A DNA stretch of 64,000 nt, taken from positions 84,737 to 148,736 of the forward strand of contig NZ_JAHFZG010000008.1 in assembly GCF_018619475.1 (NCBI RefSeq), read 5' to 3'. This document shows positions 29,111-38,250 of this stretch, in pieces (positions within the stretch are counted from its first letter, which is position 1; each line of letters opens with the position of its first letter). A program made the translations under genes and the position numbers. Origin of the DNA: Rhodomicrobium sp. Az07. GTDB lineage: Bacteria; Pseudomonadota; Alphaproteobacteria; Rhizobiales; Rhodomicrobiaceae. The notes beneath the pieces are model-generated. The model had not been told where the DNA came from. It saw only the letters and a list, made by a program, of their open reading frames with translations, and made no database searches.

Positions 29111-30255
29111 GTGCGGCCCGCTGCGTCGTTCGCGGCGACGGGCTTTGTCTTTTGCTCGATCTGGATGCCGGGGCGGAGGCGATACTGGTTCGACACGATG
29201 ACGACATCGCCTTCGGTCACGCCCTTGGCGATCACCGTTTCGTCTTCATGGCTCGGCCCGATTTCCACGGCGGCCATCTCGGCGCGCCCCTGAGGCGTGG
29301 CAACCCAGACGTAAAGGCCGTTCGGCCCGCGCTGGACCGCGGCGGAGGGCACGGTGACTGCGTTCCTGCGGATATCTGCCTCGACGAGGACGGGCGCATA
29401 TTGGCCCGGCCACAGCGCATCGTTCTTGTTGTCGAACTTCGCCTTGAGGCGGATCGTGCCCGTCGTCTGATCGACCTTGTTGTCGATGACCGTGAGCTTG
29501 CCAGTCGCCACCGGCTTTTTCGCATCGTGATCGAGAGCGACCACCGAAACGGGCCCCGCCTTCTGCGCCTCGCGGATCAAAGGCAGCCTCGCCTCCGGCA
29601 GGGTGAAGACGAGCGAGATCGGATCGACCTGCGTCAGTTCCGCGATGAAGCTCTGGTCGCTTGCGCGGACGATATTGCCGACGTGAACCGCCGAGATGCC
29701 GATACGCCCGTCAAAGGGAGCGGCAATCGTGGTATAGCTGAGGTTGGTTTCAGCGGTTCGGATGGCGGCTTCGTCGGCCTGCACGAGCGCGCGTCCTATG
29801 CCGACTTTCGCGGTGAGCTGATCCACCGTCTGCTGCGAGGCGAAGCGCTGGGTCGAAAGCTGGACACTGCGGCTGAGGTCTTTCTCGTCGGATGCGAGTT
29901 GAGCCTTGTCCTGCGCGAGCTTTGCCTTGGCCGAGTCGAGCGCCGCGCGGTAGAGGCGCGGATCGATGATGGCAAGCACGTCGCCCTTCTTGACGAATTG
30001 GCCTTCCGCGAAGTTGACCTTGTTGAGCGTGCCGTCGACCCGCGAGCGGATCTGCACGGTCTGGAAAGCTTCGACCGCGCCGATACCGGACAAGAGAACG
30101 GGCACGTCGCGGACGCGCGCGGGCACGGTGGAGACGACGACGGCGGCGGGCGCCGTCGCAGCCTTCATGGCGGATTTCGGCGAAGGTTCCGCCATCAGCG
30201 CGACGGCCGCCGCGAGGGCGAGAAGCGCAATGCCCACTAACACTTTACGAACCAT
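29107..30255 (-). CDS. RND efflux periplasmic adaptor (membrane fusion protein)
   Basis: This 382-residue adaptor has an N-terminal membrane anchor (VRKVLVGIALLALAAAVAL), a lipoyl/hairpin region (VDGTLNKVNFAEGQFVKKGDVL), a coiled-coil hairpin (about residues 100-170) and beta-barrel domains (TIAAPFDGRIG, HVGNIV). It links the RND pump to an outer-membrane channel. ATG 30255 is chosen since it starts the anchor; the frame runs to 30339. The last codons overlap the pump gene start by 4 bp. The 294 bp upstream hold the operon promoter; no regulator gene is adjacent. Confidence 0.93.
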   Translation of the reverse strand: MVRKVLVGIALLALAAAVALMAEPSPKSAMKAATAPAAVVVSTVPARVRDVPVLLSGIGAVEAFQTVQIRSRVDGTLNKVNFAEGQFVKKGDVLAIIDPRLYRAALDSAKAKLAQDKAQLASDEKDLSRSVQLSTQRFASQQTVDQLTAKVGIGRALVQADEAAIRTAETNLSYTTIAAPFDGRIGISAVHVGNIVRASDQSFIAELTQVDPISLVFTLPEARLPLIREAQKAGPVSVVALDHDAKKPVATGKLTVIDNKVDQTTGTIRLKAKFDNKNDALWPGQYAPVLVEADIRRNAVTVPSAAVQRGPNGLYVWVATPQGRAEMAAVEIGPSHEDETVIAKGVTEGDVVIVSNQYRLRPGIQIEQKTKPVAANDAAGRT

Positions 30256-30549
30256 CAAGAACCCATGGATTTCCCTGACGCACGGATGCGCGAGGACGCT
30301 CTCGTCGGGGCAACGCGGCTGTCGGTTACCGCCACGCATCCCTTACGTTTGACACGCCCTCGCGTGAAACCCTGCGCATCCTGTAAACGATTGCTCTCGG
30401 CGCGATGTACCGAAATCAGCACGCCGGGATTTCCGTTTCCAGCGGTCCGGAGTATGCAGGAGAAAACCCAGCGCTAAAAGCAAAGTGCGGGGATAACAGG
30501 CAAGTCTTACCGTCTTTTAATCATTGCCGTCGAAGGGGGAAACGACGAA

Positions 30550-31092
30550 ATGCTGAGGGCAATCGCGGCCGATGCCGTGTACTGCGCCGCCATACTGGTG
30601 GAAAGCCTGGCGCTCCTGTCGATCCTGGAGGGCGCCTTTGGGCTCGCGTTCGGCGAGCTTTTCATCCCGATTCTGAAAACGTGGCGCGACGCGACCGAGC
30701 CTTTCGTCGGCTTCGGGGCTGCCCTGTTTTCGTCGAGTCCACCGGTCTGGGTCGTCGACGCCGCCGCGATTTCGGGGGTGCTCTTCTTCCTGTTCTTCAT
30801 CGGTCAGGCGCGCAAGGCAATCGCGCCCTTCGAAGACGGGACCTATCCGCCCGGCGCGGTGGTGACACGTCAAGACGCCTTCATCGACGACGCGCTCCCG
30901 ACGGTGCTTTGCGCGCTCGGCGCCGTGCTGTTCGCGCCGACGCTCCTGCCGCTGCTGACGCTGCCCGTCGCGCTCTGGCTGCTCGGCCGCAAGCTTGTCG
31001 GTCGCCCGGCGTGGTTTGCCGTTTCGAACGCATATTATGTGAATTGCGCGCTTCTGGCCTGCGTGGCGGCGGCAGGCTTCTGGTTCGGGTGA
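30550..31092 (+). CDS. Predicted multi-pass membrane protein of unknown function
   Basis: This 180-residue protein has about four hydrophobic segments: residues 10-40, 66-86, 118-147 and 163-178. GGGGGAAACGACGAA precedes the ATG. The loop between segments two and three contains ARKAIAPFEDGTYPPGA. The family is not recognised and there is no enzymatic motif. It stands alone between the efflux operon (divergent) and a small secreted protein gene on the same strand. A coding call is supported by the hydrophobicity pattern and codon use matching neighbours. Confidence 0.65.
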   Translation: MLRAIAADAVYCAAILVESLALLSILEGAFGLAFGELFIPILKTWRDATEPFVGFGAALFSSSPPVWVVDAAAISGVLFFLFFIGQARKAIAPFEDGTYPPGAVVTRQDAFIDDALPTVLCALGAVLFAPTLLPLLTLPVALWLLGRKLVGRPAWFAVSNAYYVNCALLACVAAAGFWFG

Positions 31093-31200
31093 TAGTCCGG
31101 TCGGAAACGTAAATGGAGCCCGGTAATCTTCTTACGTAAATCCGGCGTCCACTTTTATGGCGCATGCTGCAAGCCACACTGCCAACCGGGATTGAACGCC

Positions 31201-31551
31201 ATGAGAGCGTCACTTATGTTTTGCGCCGCCGCTTCGATGTTTCTCGCGGCCGAGGCCCAGTCTCTGCCGAGGTTCGATGCGCCCGCGACGGTCACATCCC
31301 CGATCCGCGTTTCAGACATCGGGCGCAGCTACGGGCGCGGCGACCTGTTCTCGAACTGGTGCGCCTATAATTGCTATCGCGTCAGCCCATGCGCGCAGGG
31401 CGGCTGCTACGGTCGATACCACTACAGCCAGTATCCCTACGACGAGGATCTGCCGTTCCGCTATCGCTGGGATTCCGACGCGAGCATTCAGGACAACATC
31501 CTTGCGCGCCTCAATCCGGGGTATCTGCGGGCATTCGAGCGCCGCTATTGA
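31201..31551 (+). CDS. Small secreted tyrosine/cysteine-rich protein
   Basis: This 116-residue protein starts with a signal peptide (MRASLMFCAAASMFLAAEA, cut before QS) and continues with an aromatic, arginine-rich mature part containing WCAYNCYRVSPC and GGCYGRYHY. Four closely spaced cysteines suggest disulfides in the periplasm or outside. ATG 31201 is preferred over an in-frame TTG at 31192. Function unknown; the amino acid style resembles short alphaproteobacterial secreted proteins of no known role. Confidence 0.6.
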   Translation: MRASLMFCAAASMFLAAEAQSLPRFDAPATVTSPIRVSDIGRSYGRGDLFSNWCAYNCYRVSPCAQGGCYGRYHYSQYPYDEDLPFRYRWDSDASIQDNILARLNPGYLRAFERRY

Positions 31552-31614
31552 GAGGCCGACGCGCGCCCGCGAGACCGGGTTACGTCCGGCCTCGCGAGAT
31601 ACGCCGCGCGAACA

Positions 31615-32898
31615 CTACTGCTCGGCAAGCGCCTGTTCGAGGTCGGCGACGATGTCCGCCGCGTCCTCGATGCCGATGGAGAGGCGCACGGTGTCGTCGC
31701 CCGCGCCCGCCGCTTCGCGCTGCTCCGGCGTGAGCTGCGAATGGGTCGTGGAGGCCGGGTGAATGATGAGGCTTCGCACGTCGCCGATATTGGCGAGAAG
31801 CGAGAACAGCTTCACGTTCGCGATGAGATTGACGCCAGCCTCATAACCGCCCTTCAGCCCGAAGGTGAACACTGCGCCTGCGCCCTTCGGCGTGAGCCGC
31901 TGGGCCAGCTCATAATAGCGGTTGCCCGGCAGGCCCGCATAGTTGACCCACGCGACCTTCGGATGCTTCTCGAGCCACTCGGCGACCTTCAGCGCATTTT
32001 GCACATGACGCTCGATGCGAATGGGAAGCGTTTCGATGCCATTCAGGATCAGGAAGGCGTTGAACGGTGAAATGGCGGGGCCGAGATCGCGGAGGCTCAA
32101 CACGCGCGCGGCGATAGCGAACGCGAAGTTGCCGAAAGTCTCACCGATGTTGAGGCCGTGATAGGACGGGTTCGGCTCCGTAATCGCGGGATAGCGCCCG
32201 CTTTGGAGCCAGTCGAACGTGCCGCTGTCGATGATGGCGCCACCGAGCGAATTGCCCTGACCGCCGAGGAACTTGGTGAGCGAATGCACGACGATGTCTG
32301 CGCCGTGCTCCTTCGGGCGGAAGAGATAGGGCGTCGCGAGGGTGTTGTCGACGATGAGGGGCACGCCTGCTTTCCGGGCGACCGCCGCAATCGCGGGCAC
32401 ATCGATGACGATGCCGCCGGGGTTCGCGATGGACTCGACAAAGATGGCTTTCGTCTTCGGTGTGACGGCAGCCTCGAAGCTCGCCGGGTCGTCGCCGTCG
32501 GCCCAAACCACGTTCCAACCGAACTTCTTGAAGGCGTTGTTGAACTGGTTGATGGAACCGCCATAAAGCTGACGCGCGGCGATGAACTCGTCGCCCGGCT
32601 CAAGCAGCACGTGGAAGACGAGAAACTGAGCGGCGTGACCCGACGCGACCGCGAGCGCCGCCGTGCCGCCTTCGAGCGCTGCGAGGCGCGCTTCGAGCAC
32701 GGCTTGCGTCGGGTTGTTCATGCGCGTGTAGATGTTGCCGAACGCCTGAAGGCCGAACAGGGCGGCGGCATGCTCGGCGTTATCGAACACATAGGATGCT
32801 GTCTGGTAGATGGGCGTGATGCGCGCGCCGGTGGCGGGGTCGGGTTGTGCGCCAGCATGGATGGAAAGGGTTGCAAAGCCGGGTGTCGTGTCGGTCAT
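31615..32898 (-). CDS. metY: O-acetylhomoserine sulfhydrylase / aminocarboxypropyltransferase
   Basis: This 427-residue PLP enzyme of the Cys/Met metabolism family makes homocysteine from O-acetylhomoserine and sulfide. The PLP lysine is K209 in VVHSLTKFLGG; other signatures are YTRMNNPTQAVLEARLAALEGG, LIVDNTLATPYLFRP and the long insertion that marks MetY from MetB/MetC (428-residue class). ATG 32898 has GGAGG 7 bases upstream; a TTG lies one codon earlier. The upstream 215 bp were read for a SAM-II-type riboswitch and no convincing match was seen. Confidence 0.93.
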   Translation of the reverse strand: MTDTTPGFATLSIHAGAQPDPATGARITPIYQTASYVFDNAEHAAALFGLQAFGNIYTRMNNPTQAVLEARLAALEGGTAALAVASGHAAQFLVFHVLLEPGDEFIAARQLYGGSINQFNNAFKKFGWNVVWADGDDPASFEAAVTPKTKAIFVESIANPGGIVIDVPAIAAVARKAGVPLIVDNTLATPYLFRPKEHGADIVVHSLTKFLGGQGNSLGGAIIDSGTFDWLQSGRYPAITEPNPSYHGLNIGETFGNFAFAIAARVLSLRDLGPAISPFNAFLILNGIETLPIRIERHVQNALKVAEWLEKHPKVAWVNYAGLPGNRYYELAQRLTPKGAGAVFTFGLKGGYEAGVNLIANVKLFSLLANIGDVRSLIIHPASTTHSQLTPEQREAAGAGDDTVRLSIGIEDAADIVADLEQALAEQ

Positions 32899-33112
32899 CA
32901 ATCATCCTCCGTTTGGGGAGATTCAACCGCCGATCCCACATGAAAGCAATCATTTTTCGCGCTGTAAGGCAAAGCTCGCGCGAATAGCAAAAATATTGCG
33001 ATACGGCTCTTCCGCTGCGCAACGCAGAAGCACGAGGGAAGGCAGCCGCGCCAGCGATTTGCGGGAGGAAGTTCCGGGGCGATCTGGCGGGCTTGACATT
33101 CAAGGCGTCGCT

Positions 33113-33658
33113 TCAGCCTCGGCTGCGCGCGTTCCAGCCTTCGCGCGTGATTTCCCAGAGTTCCGCTTCGCAAATGCCGCCGACATAGCTTCGCTTTTCG
33201 ACGGCGACGACGCGGGCGCCCTGCTTTTCGGTGACGCGGCGGGAAGCCCTGTTATCCGGGGCCTTCGCGACCCTCAGCGTTTCGCGGCCGAGCGTATTGA
33301 ACCAGAAGTCCGTCACGGGTTCGCAGGCCTCGGTCATGATGCCTTGCCCGTGCCACGGCAGCCCCAGCCAGAAGCCGCGATTGTCGTCTTGCGCGTCTCT
33401 CAGCTCGACGCTGCCGATATGGTGATCGGGACCGCCCTTGAGCCAGATCACCCAACTCCACAGTTCGCCTGCTTCGACGGCCGGAAGCACGAAATCCCGA
33501 TAGAAAGTCAGCGCGCCGTCTTCGGGATAAGGCCAAGGCACACGATCACTCAGAAAGCGCACGATTTCCCAGTTCGGGAAAAGAGCCTGCGTCGCGGCGG
33601 CGTCCTCCATGCGAGGCGGGCGAAGAATGAGGCGTGGCGTTTCGAAGGTCGGGATCAT
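33113..33658 (-). CDS. GNAT-family N-acetyltransferase (RimJ/RimL type)
   Basis: This 181-residue acetyltransferase begins IPTFETPRLILRPPRMEDA, the usual start of the RimJ/RimL-like group, and carries the acetyl-CoA pyrophosphate loop in WLGLPWHGQGIMTEA plus the C-terminal APDNRASRRVTEKQGARV segment. ATG 33658 is chosen because AAAGGTG sits 6 bases upstream; ATG 33673 is an alternative. The substrate could be a protein N-terminus or a small amine. It stands alone between metY and the polyketide operon. Confidence 0.85.
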   Translation of the reverse strand: MIPTFETPRLILRPPRMEDAAATQALFPNWEIVRFLSDRVPWPYPEDGALTFYRDFVLPAVEAGELWSWVIWLKGGPDHHIGSVELRDAQDDNRGFWLGLPWHGQGIMTEACEPVTDFWFNTLGRETLRVAKAPDNRASRRVTEKQGARVVAVEKRSYVGGICEAELWEITREGWNARSRG

Positions 33659-33797
33659 CGCGACACCTTTCATAGATCGGTCTCGTCGATACGATCCCCA
33701 AGCTATAAGGCGCAAACCGGCGAAAGACCATAGCGGGCACCGATGACGCTTCGTTTTGAACAGACTTTTATGATGCGTCGGCCGTGCCGCGACGACG

Positions 33798-34916
33798 CTA
33801 CAACGCGGCTCGATCGAGCGCGCGCGGCGGAATGCGCGTCCAGTCCGCGCCGAGCGACAGCATGCGCGGGAGCATATAGGCGGCATTCATCGCTATCTTC
33901 TGTCCCATCGGGCTGACGAGCAGGCGCGACAAGGCCGTGGCTCGGCGAAGCTGTGCGGACAGATCGCGGGCAAGCGCCGCCTGATAGGCCTCCGCGCTTC
34001 CGCCGGAAAGGTAGATTTCGGCGGCGCGATGCGCGGTGTGGAGTGCGATCGACATGCCGTCGCCCGAGAAGGACGGAATGACGGCTGCCTGATCGCCGAT
34101 CCGCCAGAGCCAGCCATTCGAACGGGCGAGAAAGCCGTAGGGCAGGCCTGCGATGGCGAGCGGCTTGCCGGTGAGGCATTCAGCGCCGGAAAGCCGCCGT
34201 CCGGCGTGCGGTGCTTCATGCTGAAGCGCGTCGAGCAGCGCTTCCCATGAGCCGTAGCGTTCGGCGTAGATGTCCTTGCGGACGATGAGGCACAGATTGG
34301 CGCGCCCGCCCTCGACCGGCTGAAGGCCGGCATAGCCGCCGCGAAACAGGATGAGTTCGATATGGCCGGAAAGCGCCGCCGCCTGGTCGGGCCGGAGCTG
34401 CCAGTACGTCTTGAACGCGAGGCATTCGGGGTGGGCGCCGCGCTCGCGCTTGAAATCCTTGATGTCGTGCTTTCCGCTGGCGAGGAACGCGGCGTTCGCA
34501 AACACTTCGCTGCCGCGTTCGGGCAGGAAGGCAAAGCCGTTCATCGTTCCACGCACGCCCTTGATGCGTACCCCGCGCCGGATTTCCGCGCCCGCGCTCG
34601 CCGCAAGCCGCAGCAGCGCCTCGTCGAGCACACGCCGCGACAGGCTTCGCGCCTCGAAGGGGAGCGGCGCCGTGACCGGTTCGCTCGGCCCCGCGAGCCG
34701 CACGTGGGTGAGCGTCAACGCGCCCAGTTCGTCCACCGGAAGGCCGAGCGACTCGAGATAGCCGACGCCCTCGTGGCTCAGGAATTCGCCGCATACCTTG
34801 TCGTGGGGCACGGCTTCTTTCTCGAACAGCACGACGCTGCGCCCGTCCCGCGCAAGATGAGTGGCAAGGGCGGCCCCAGCCGGGCCCCCGCCGATCACCG
34901 CTGCATCGTAATTCAT
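33798..34916 (-). CDS. FAD-dependent oxidoreductase of the geranylgeranyl-reductase-like group, polyketide operon
   Basis: This 372-residue flavoprotein has an N-terminal dinucleotide fold (NYDAAVIGGGPAGAALATHLARDG), the HDKVCGEFLSHEGV segment typical of geranylgeranyl-reductase-like and halogenase-like enzymes, and a downstream GDQAAVIPSFSGDGMSIALHTA FAD motif. It is third in the operon, its ATG overlapping the methyltransferase stop as ATGA. In comparable clusters a flavoenzyme oxidises or hydroxylates the aromatic or pyrone product of the type III synthase; that role is inferred from context. Confidence 0.86.
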   Translation of the reverse strand: MNYDAAVIGGGPAGAALATHLARDGRSVVLFEKEAVPHDKVCGEFLSHEGVGYLESLGLPVDELGALTLTHVRLAGPSEPVTAPLPFEARSLSRRVLDEALLRLAASAGAEIRRGVRIKGVRGTMNGFAFLPERGSEVFANAAFLASGKHDIKDFKRERGAHPECLAFKTYWQLRPDQAAALSGHIELILFRGGYAGLQPVEGGRANLCLIVRKDIYAERYGSWEALLDALQHEAPHAGRRLSGAECLTGKPLAIAGLPYGFLARSNGWLWRIGDQAAVIPSFSGDGMSIALHTAHRAAEIYLSGGSAEAYQAALARDLSAQLRRATALSRLLVSPMGQKIAMNAAYMLPRMLSLGADWTRIPPRALDRAAL

Positions 34917-35641
34917 GCCGCCGCGTCCCTGATCCGCGTCACGCAAAGCCTGAACGGCGTCCACGACTCGATGCTCGTGGCGCCGGGGGCAAGCCCCGCC
35001 TCGGCGAGCAGCCTTTGCCAGTCCTCGCGCTTGAAGGCGCTCGCGACCGACACGGGCCCGTCGTGGCGCATGAAGCGGTGCCGGCGCGTCGCGAAGAACA
35101 CGGCCTTGAGAAAATAGTAGGGCAGCGGATGGCGCTCCAGATCGTTGACGATCCAGCCAATGCGCGCCGTATCCTCCATCCAGCGAATGAAACGCACGAG
35201 TTCCGGTCCCGGCAAATGATGGGTGAACAACGAAGACATCACGATATCCACCCCCAAATCAGGCCGAAAGTCGAACAAATTTGCCGTGATCCATGTAAGG
35301 GTCTCTGAGGGTGGCGTCGCTTCTGCTGCGGCGCGCGCCGCGCGCGGGTTCATGTCGACGCCAAGGAATTGCGCCGCGAGCCCGTTTTTTCGCGCCCAGC
35401 GGTCCACCTTGCGCGACATGTCGCCGTAACCGCTGGCGGCGTCGACAACGACGAGCGGGCGGTCTTTCGGCCAGCGGCCCTCCCGCTTCAGCCGCCGGAA
35501 AAAGGCCAGCGTCGGGCGATAGGCGAGCGACAACTCGTTCGCGCGTGTGAGTTGTCGAAGCACCGCGCGGTGCTCCTCGTAAGGCACCTCCTCATGGTCC
35601 ATCAGTTCCGGTGTGGTATCCCGCCGGGAGAAATCGGGCAT
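34913..35641 (-). CDS. SAM-dependent methyltransferase, polyketide operon
   Basis: This 242-residue class I methyltransferase has the SAM-binding motif VVVDAASGYGDMSRKVDRWA followed by FLGVDMNPRAARAA and FDIVMSSLFTHHLPGPELVRFI-like sequence (here VDIVMSSLFTHHL). It starts 4 bp after the synthase stop and ends in an ATGA overlap with the flavoenzyme, so all three are translated together. It probably O- or C-methylates the polyketide product, as in other type III clusters; the position is unknown. Upstream in-frame codons to 35734 lie within the synthase gene and are rejected. Confidence 0.88.
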   Translation of the reverse strand: MPDFSRRDTTPELMDHEEVPYEEHRAVLRQLTRANELSLAYRPTLAFFRRLKREGRWPKDRPLVVVDAASGYGDMSRKVDRWARKNGLAAQFLGVDMNPRAARAAAEATPPSETLTWITANLFDFRPDLGVDIVMSSLFTHHLPGPELVRFIRWMEDTARIGWIVNDLERHPLPYYFLKAVFFATRRHRFMRHDGPVSVASAFKREDWQRLLAEAGLAPGATSIESWTPFRLCVTRIRDAAA

Positions 35642-35645
35642 CGCG

Positions 35646-36713
35646 CTACACGGCCTCGAAAAGCATCGTCTCCGCCGTAAGCCCCGGCCCGAACGACATG
35701 GCGCAGCCTTTCGCGCCTGCCCGCGCGTTCTCAAGCACGGACTTCAGCACGAAGAGCACGGTTGCGGACGACATGTTGCCGAAGTCCCGCAGCGTTTGCC
35801 GAGACGCCTCAAGCGCCGTGATCGGCAGGCTGAACGCGGCTTCCACCGCGTCGAGCACGGCGCGACCGCCCGGATGCACGGCCCAAAGCTCGACGTCCTT
35901 CGTCTTCCAGCCGTTGAGGATGGCGTCGGCGGCGCGGTTGATCGCCTCGCCGACAGAGGCCGGGATGCGGGTCGACAGCACCATGTCGAAGCCGAGATCG
36001 CCGATATGCCAGCCCATTTGATCCGAAGCCTCGGGCATGACCGTCGCGTAAAACCGCTCCATCGAAAGGCCCACCGGTTCGGCGCTGATGAGCGCCGCCG
36101 CCGCGCCGTCCGCGAACAGGAGAAAAGGCATCATCTGCTCGAACTCCTGCGTTTCCTGAAAATGCAGCGTGCAAAGCTCGATGCTGACGACAAGCACCTT
36201 CGCGGATGGTTCCGAGCGCACGATGTGGCGCGCGAGCTTCAGCGCATTGATGGCCGCATAGCAGCCCATGAAACCGACGATGGTGCGCTCGACGGTAGGG
36301 TTGAGGCCCAGGCGGCTGACGAGTTCGAGGTCGACGCCGGGTGCCGAGAAGCCCGTGCAGGATGTGACGATAAGGTGGCTGATCTCGTCCTTAGTCGCGC
36401 CGAGGTCCAGCCGCGTGACCGCGCGCTCGGCGAGGATAGGCGCTTCGATCTCGTATTGACGCATGCGCCTGCCGGTGCTCGGGAAATTGCCGGGTGCGTA
36501 GAAGACTTCGCCGTTGATCGACGCGCCTATGTGGTCCTCTGCGGGCACGACGCATGAGAAGCGATTTTCGATCTGGCCCATTTGCACGAGGCGGTCGAAA
36601 ATCGAGCGCTGCCGTGTATCCGTCAGTATCTGCCTCTGAAAAGCGATGAAGGCTTTATGGACCTGATGGGGCGGGACTGCGGTCGCGATCTTGTTGATGT
36701 AGGCCACGGACAA
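35646..36713 (-). CDS. Type III polyketide synthase (chalcone synthase-like)
   Basis: This 355-residue ketosynthase has the Cys-His-Asn triad of type III PKS enzymes: C119 in IVTSCTGFSAPG, histidine in WAVHPGGRAVLDAVE and asparagine in FGNMSSATVLFVL. The segment GFMGCYAAINALKLA is also family-specific. Such enzymes extend an acyl-CoA starter with malonyl-CoA to pyrones, resorcinols or related phenolics. It heads a three-gene operon with a methyltransferase and a flavoenzyme. The starter unit cannot be predicted by eye; a fatty acyl starter (alkylresorcinol or alkylpyrone) is a reasonable guess. Confidence 0.93.
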   Translation of the reverse strand: MSVAYINKIATAVPPHQVHKAFIAFQRQILTDTRQRSIFDRLVQMGQIENRFSCVVPAEDHIGASINGEVFYAPGNFPSTGRRMRQYEIEAPILAERAVTRLDLGATKDEISHLIVTSCTGFSAPGVDLELVSRLGLNPTVERTIVGFMGCYAAINALKLARHIVRSEPSAKVLVVSIELCTLHFQETQEFEQMMPFLLFADGAAAALISAEPVGLSMERFYATVMPEASDQMGWHIGDLGFDMVLSTRIPASVGEAINRAADAILNGWKTKDVELWAVHPGGRAVLDAVEAAFSLPITALEASRQTLRDFGNMSSATVLFVLKSVLENARAGAKGCAMSFGPGLTAETMLFEAV

Positions 36714-36926
36714 GGTAAACCTTTCAGAAATCGGCGTTGACCATAAAAAGACAAAATTTTACCCGCTGTGATTGTCCCTCCTATGATAGGCCAACTTCAG
36801 GGATGGCATGATTTCATCCCCCGACGCGCACCTGACGTGATGCGTGATCCCGAAGACCCCGAACAGGCAAGCAGGCGGCGAGAGCGGAAAGCCTTGCGCC
36901 GCCGCATGTTCCACGAGGTAGACAAG

Positions 36927-38216
36927 ATGATACATCGGAGACAGCACAAAATATCCTCTCTCGTCGCGTTTTGCGGCGGATTGCTCTGCGTCCTTTTGGC
37001 CGTCTCGATCGCGCGACCCGCGCTCTCCGCCGAGCCGACACAGGACGGCTTTCGCACATGGGTCGCGTCGTTCCGGCAGACGGCACTTGATGCGGGCGTC
37101 AAGCCCGAGGTCTACGACCGCGCCACGCGCCCGCTCACGGCGGATTTCAGTTTGCCCGATCTCGACATCGGCAACCGCAAATCGCAGGGCGAGCAGCCGG
37201 AATTCGTGCGCACGCCCGCGCAATATGTTTCCGAGCAGCAGATGGCGAGCTTGCGCGTCAAGGGCCGGAATCTGGCCGCGCGCCACGAGAAGACGCTGGC
37301 CGACCTGAAAAGCCGCTACGACGTCGACCCCTACATCATGCTCGGCCTATGGGGCCGGGAAACCGCGTTCGGCACGCACCACGACGGCTATAGCGGGCTT
37401 CGCGTGCTCGCCACGCAAGGCTATATCGGGCGGCGCGCGGAACTGTTCCGGAAGCAGTTCATCGACGCGCTGAAGATGGTGCAGATCGGCGCGATTACGC
37501 CCGAGACTTTCAAGACCTCGTGGGCGGGCGCGTTCGGCCTCGTGCAGTTCATGCCGACGGACTATCTGAAATACGCGGTCGAACCGGACGGGCGGAAGCT
37601 CGACATCTGGCGCTCGGTGCCCGATGCGCTTACGGCGCTGGCGCGCAACCTCCACGCCATCGGCTGGAACGCGAAGGAACCGTGGGGCTTCGAGGTGCGC
37701 GCGCCGGAAGGCGTGGATTGCAGCCTCGGCTATCTCGACCTGACGAAAACGGTCGGCGAATGGGAGCGTCTCGGCGTGCGACCGCTGAAGGGCGAGCGGT
37801 TCCCGGACGCGCTGCGCGGGGTTGAGGTGTCGCTGCTTCAGCCCGCCGGCATCTACGGCCCGGCCTTTCTCACCACGCAGAACTTTCAGGTGATCCGCGA
37901 ATACAACAAGAGCGACCTCTATGCGCTCTATGTCGCCCATCTCGCCGACCGCATCCGCGGGCAGGGGCCCTTCGCCAAGGCGTGGGAGCCGATCCGCCAG
38001 GTTCACACCTCCGACGTGGAATATTTGCAGAAGCGACTGAGCGGCCTCGGCCTCTATGCCGACACGGTTGACGGCAAGGCGGGCGGGCGCACGCGCGCGG
38101 CCGTTGGCGCATATCAGAAGCGGGCGGGGCTTCCGCTGACGTGCTGGCCGACTGACGCCATCGTGGCGCATGTCAAGGCGAACGCGGGCAAGGCCACGCT
38201 GAACGAGCGACAATAG
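36927..38216 (+). CDS. Lytic murein transglycosylase, MltB family, with C-terminal peptidoglycan-binding domain
   Basis: This protein of about 429 residues has a signal peptide (hydrophobic stretch ending ARPALSA), an MltB-type catalytic domain with E145 in GLWGRETAFG, WAGAFGLVQFMPTDYLKYA and a C-terminal PG_binding_1 domain (about residues 365-420, VEYLQKRLSGLGLYADTVDGKAGGRTRAAV). It cuts the glycan strand to 1,6-anhydro-muropeptides. ATG 36927 is chosen since GAGGT lies 7 bases upstream and it begins the signal peptide; the frame is open to 36768 but that part is charged. It diverges from the polyketide operon. Confidence 0.92.
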   Translation: MIHRRQHKISSLVAFCGGLLCVLLAVSIARPALSAEPTQDGFRTWVASFRQTALDAGVKPEVYDRATRPLTADFSLPDLDIGNRKSQGEQPEFVRTPAQYVSEQQMASLRVKGRNLAARHEKTLADLKSRYDVDPYIMLGLWGRETAFGTHHDGYSGLRVLATQGYIGRRAELFRKQFIDALKMVQIGAITPETFKTSWAGAFGLVQFMPTDYLKYAVEPDGRKLDIWRSVPDALTALARNLHAIGWNAKEPWGFEVRAPEGVDCSLGYLDLTKTVGEWERLGVRPLKGERFPDALRGVEVSLLQPAGIYGPAFLTTQNFQVIREYNKSDLYALYVAHLADRIRGQGPFAKAWEPIRQVHTSDVEYLQKRLSGLGLYADTVDGKAGGRTRAAVGAYQKRAGLPLTCWPTDAIVAHVKANAGKATLNERQ

Positions 38217-38250
38217 CGGGAGATGCGGCGGCACGTCCGCCGCGATCCGC

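Noticed and set aside
32899..33112. Possible SAM-II riboswitch upstream of metY
   Set aside because: Alphaproteobacterial met genes often have one, but the conserved core and pseudoknot bases could not be found here.
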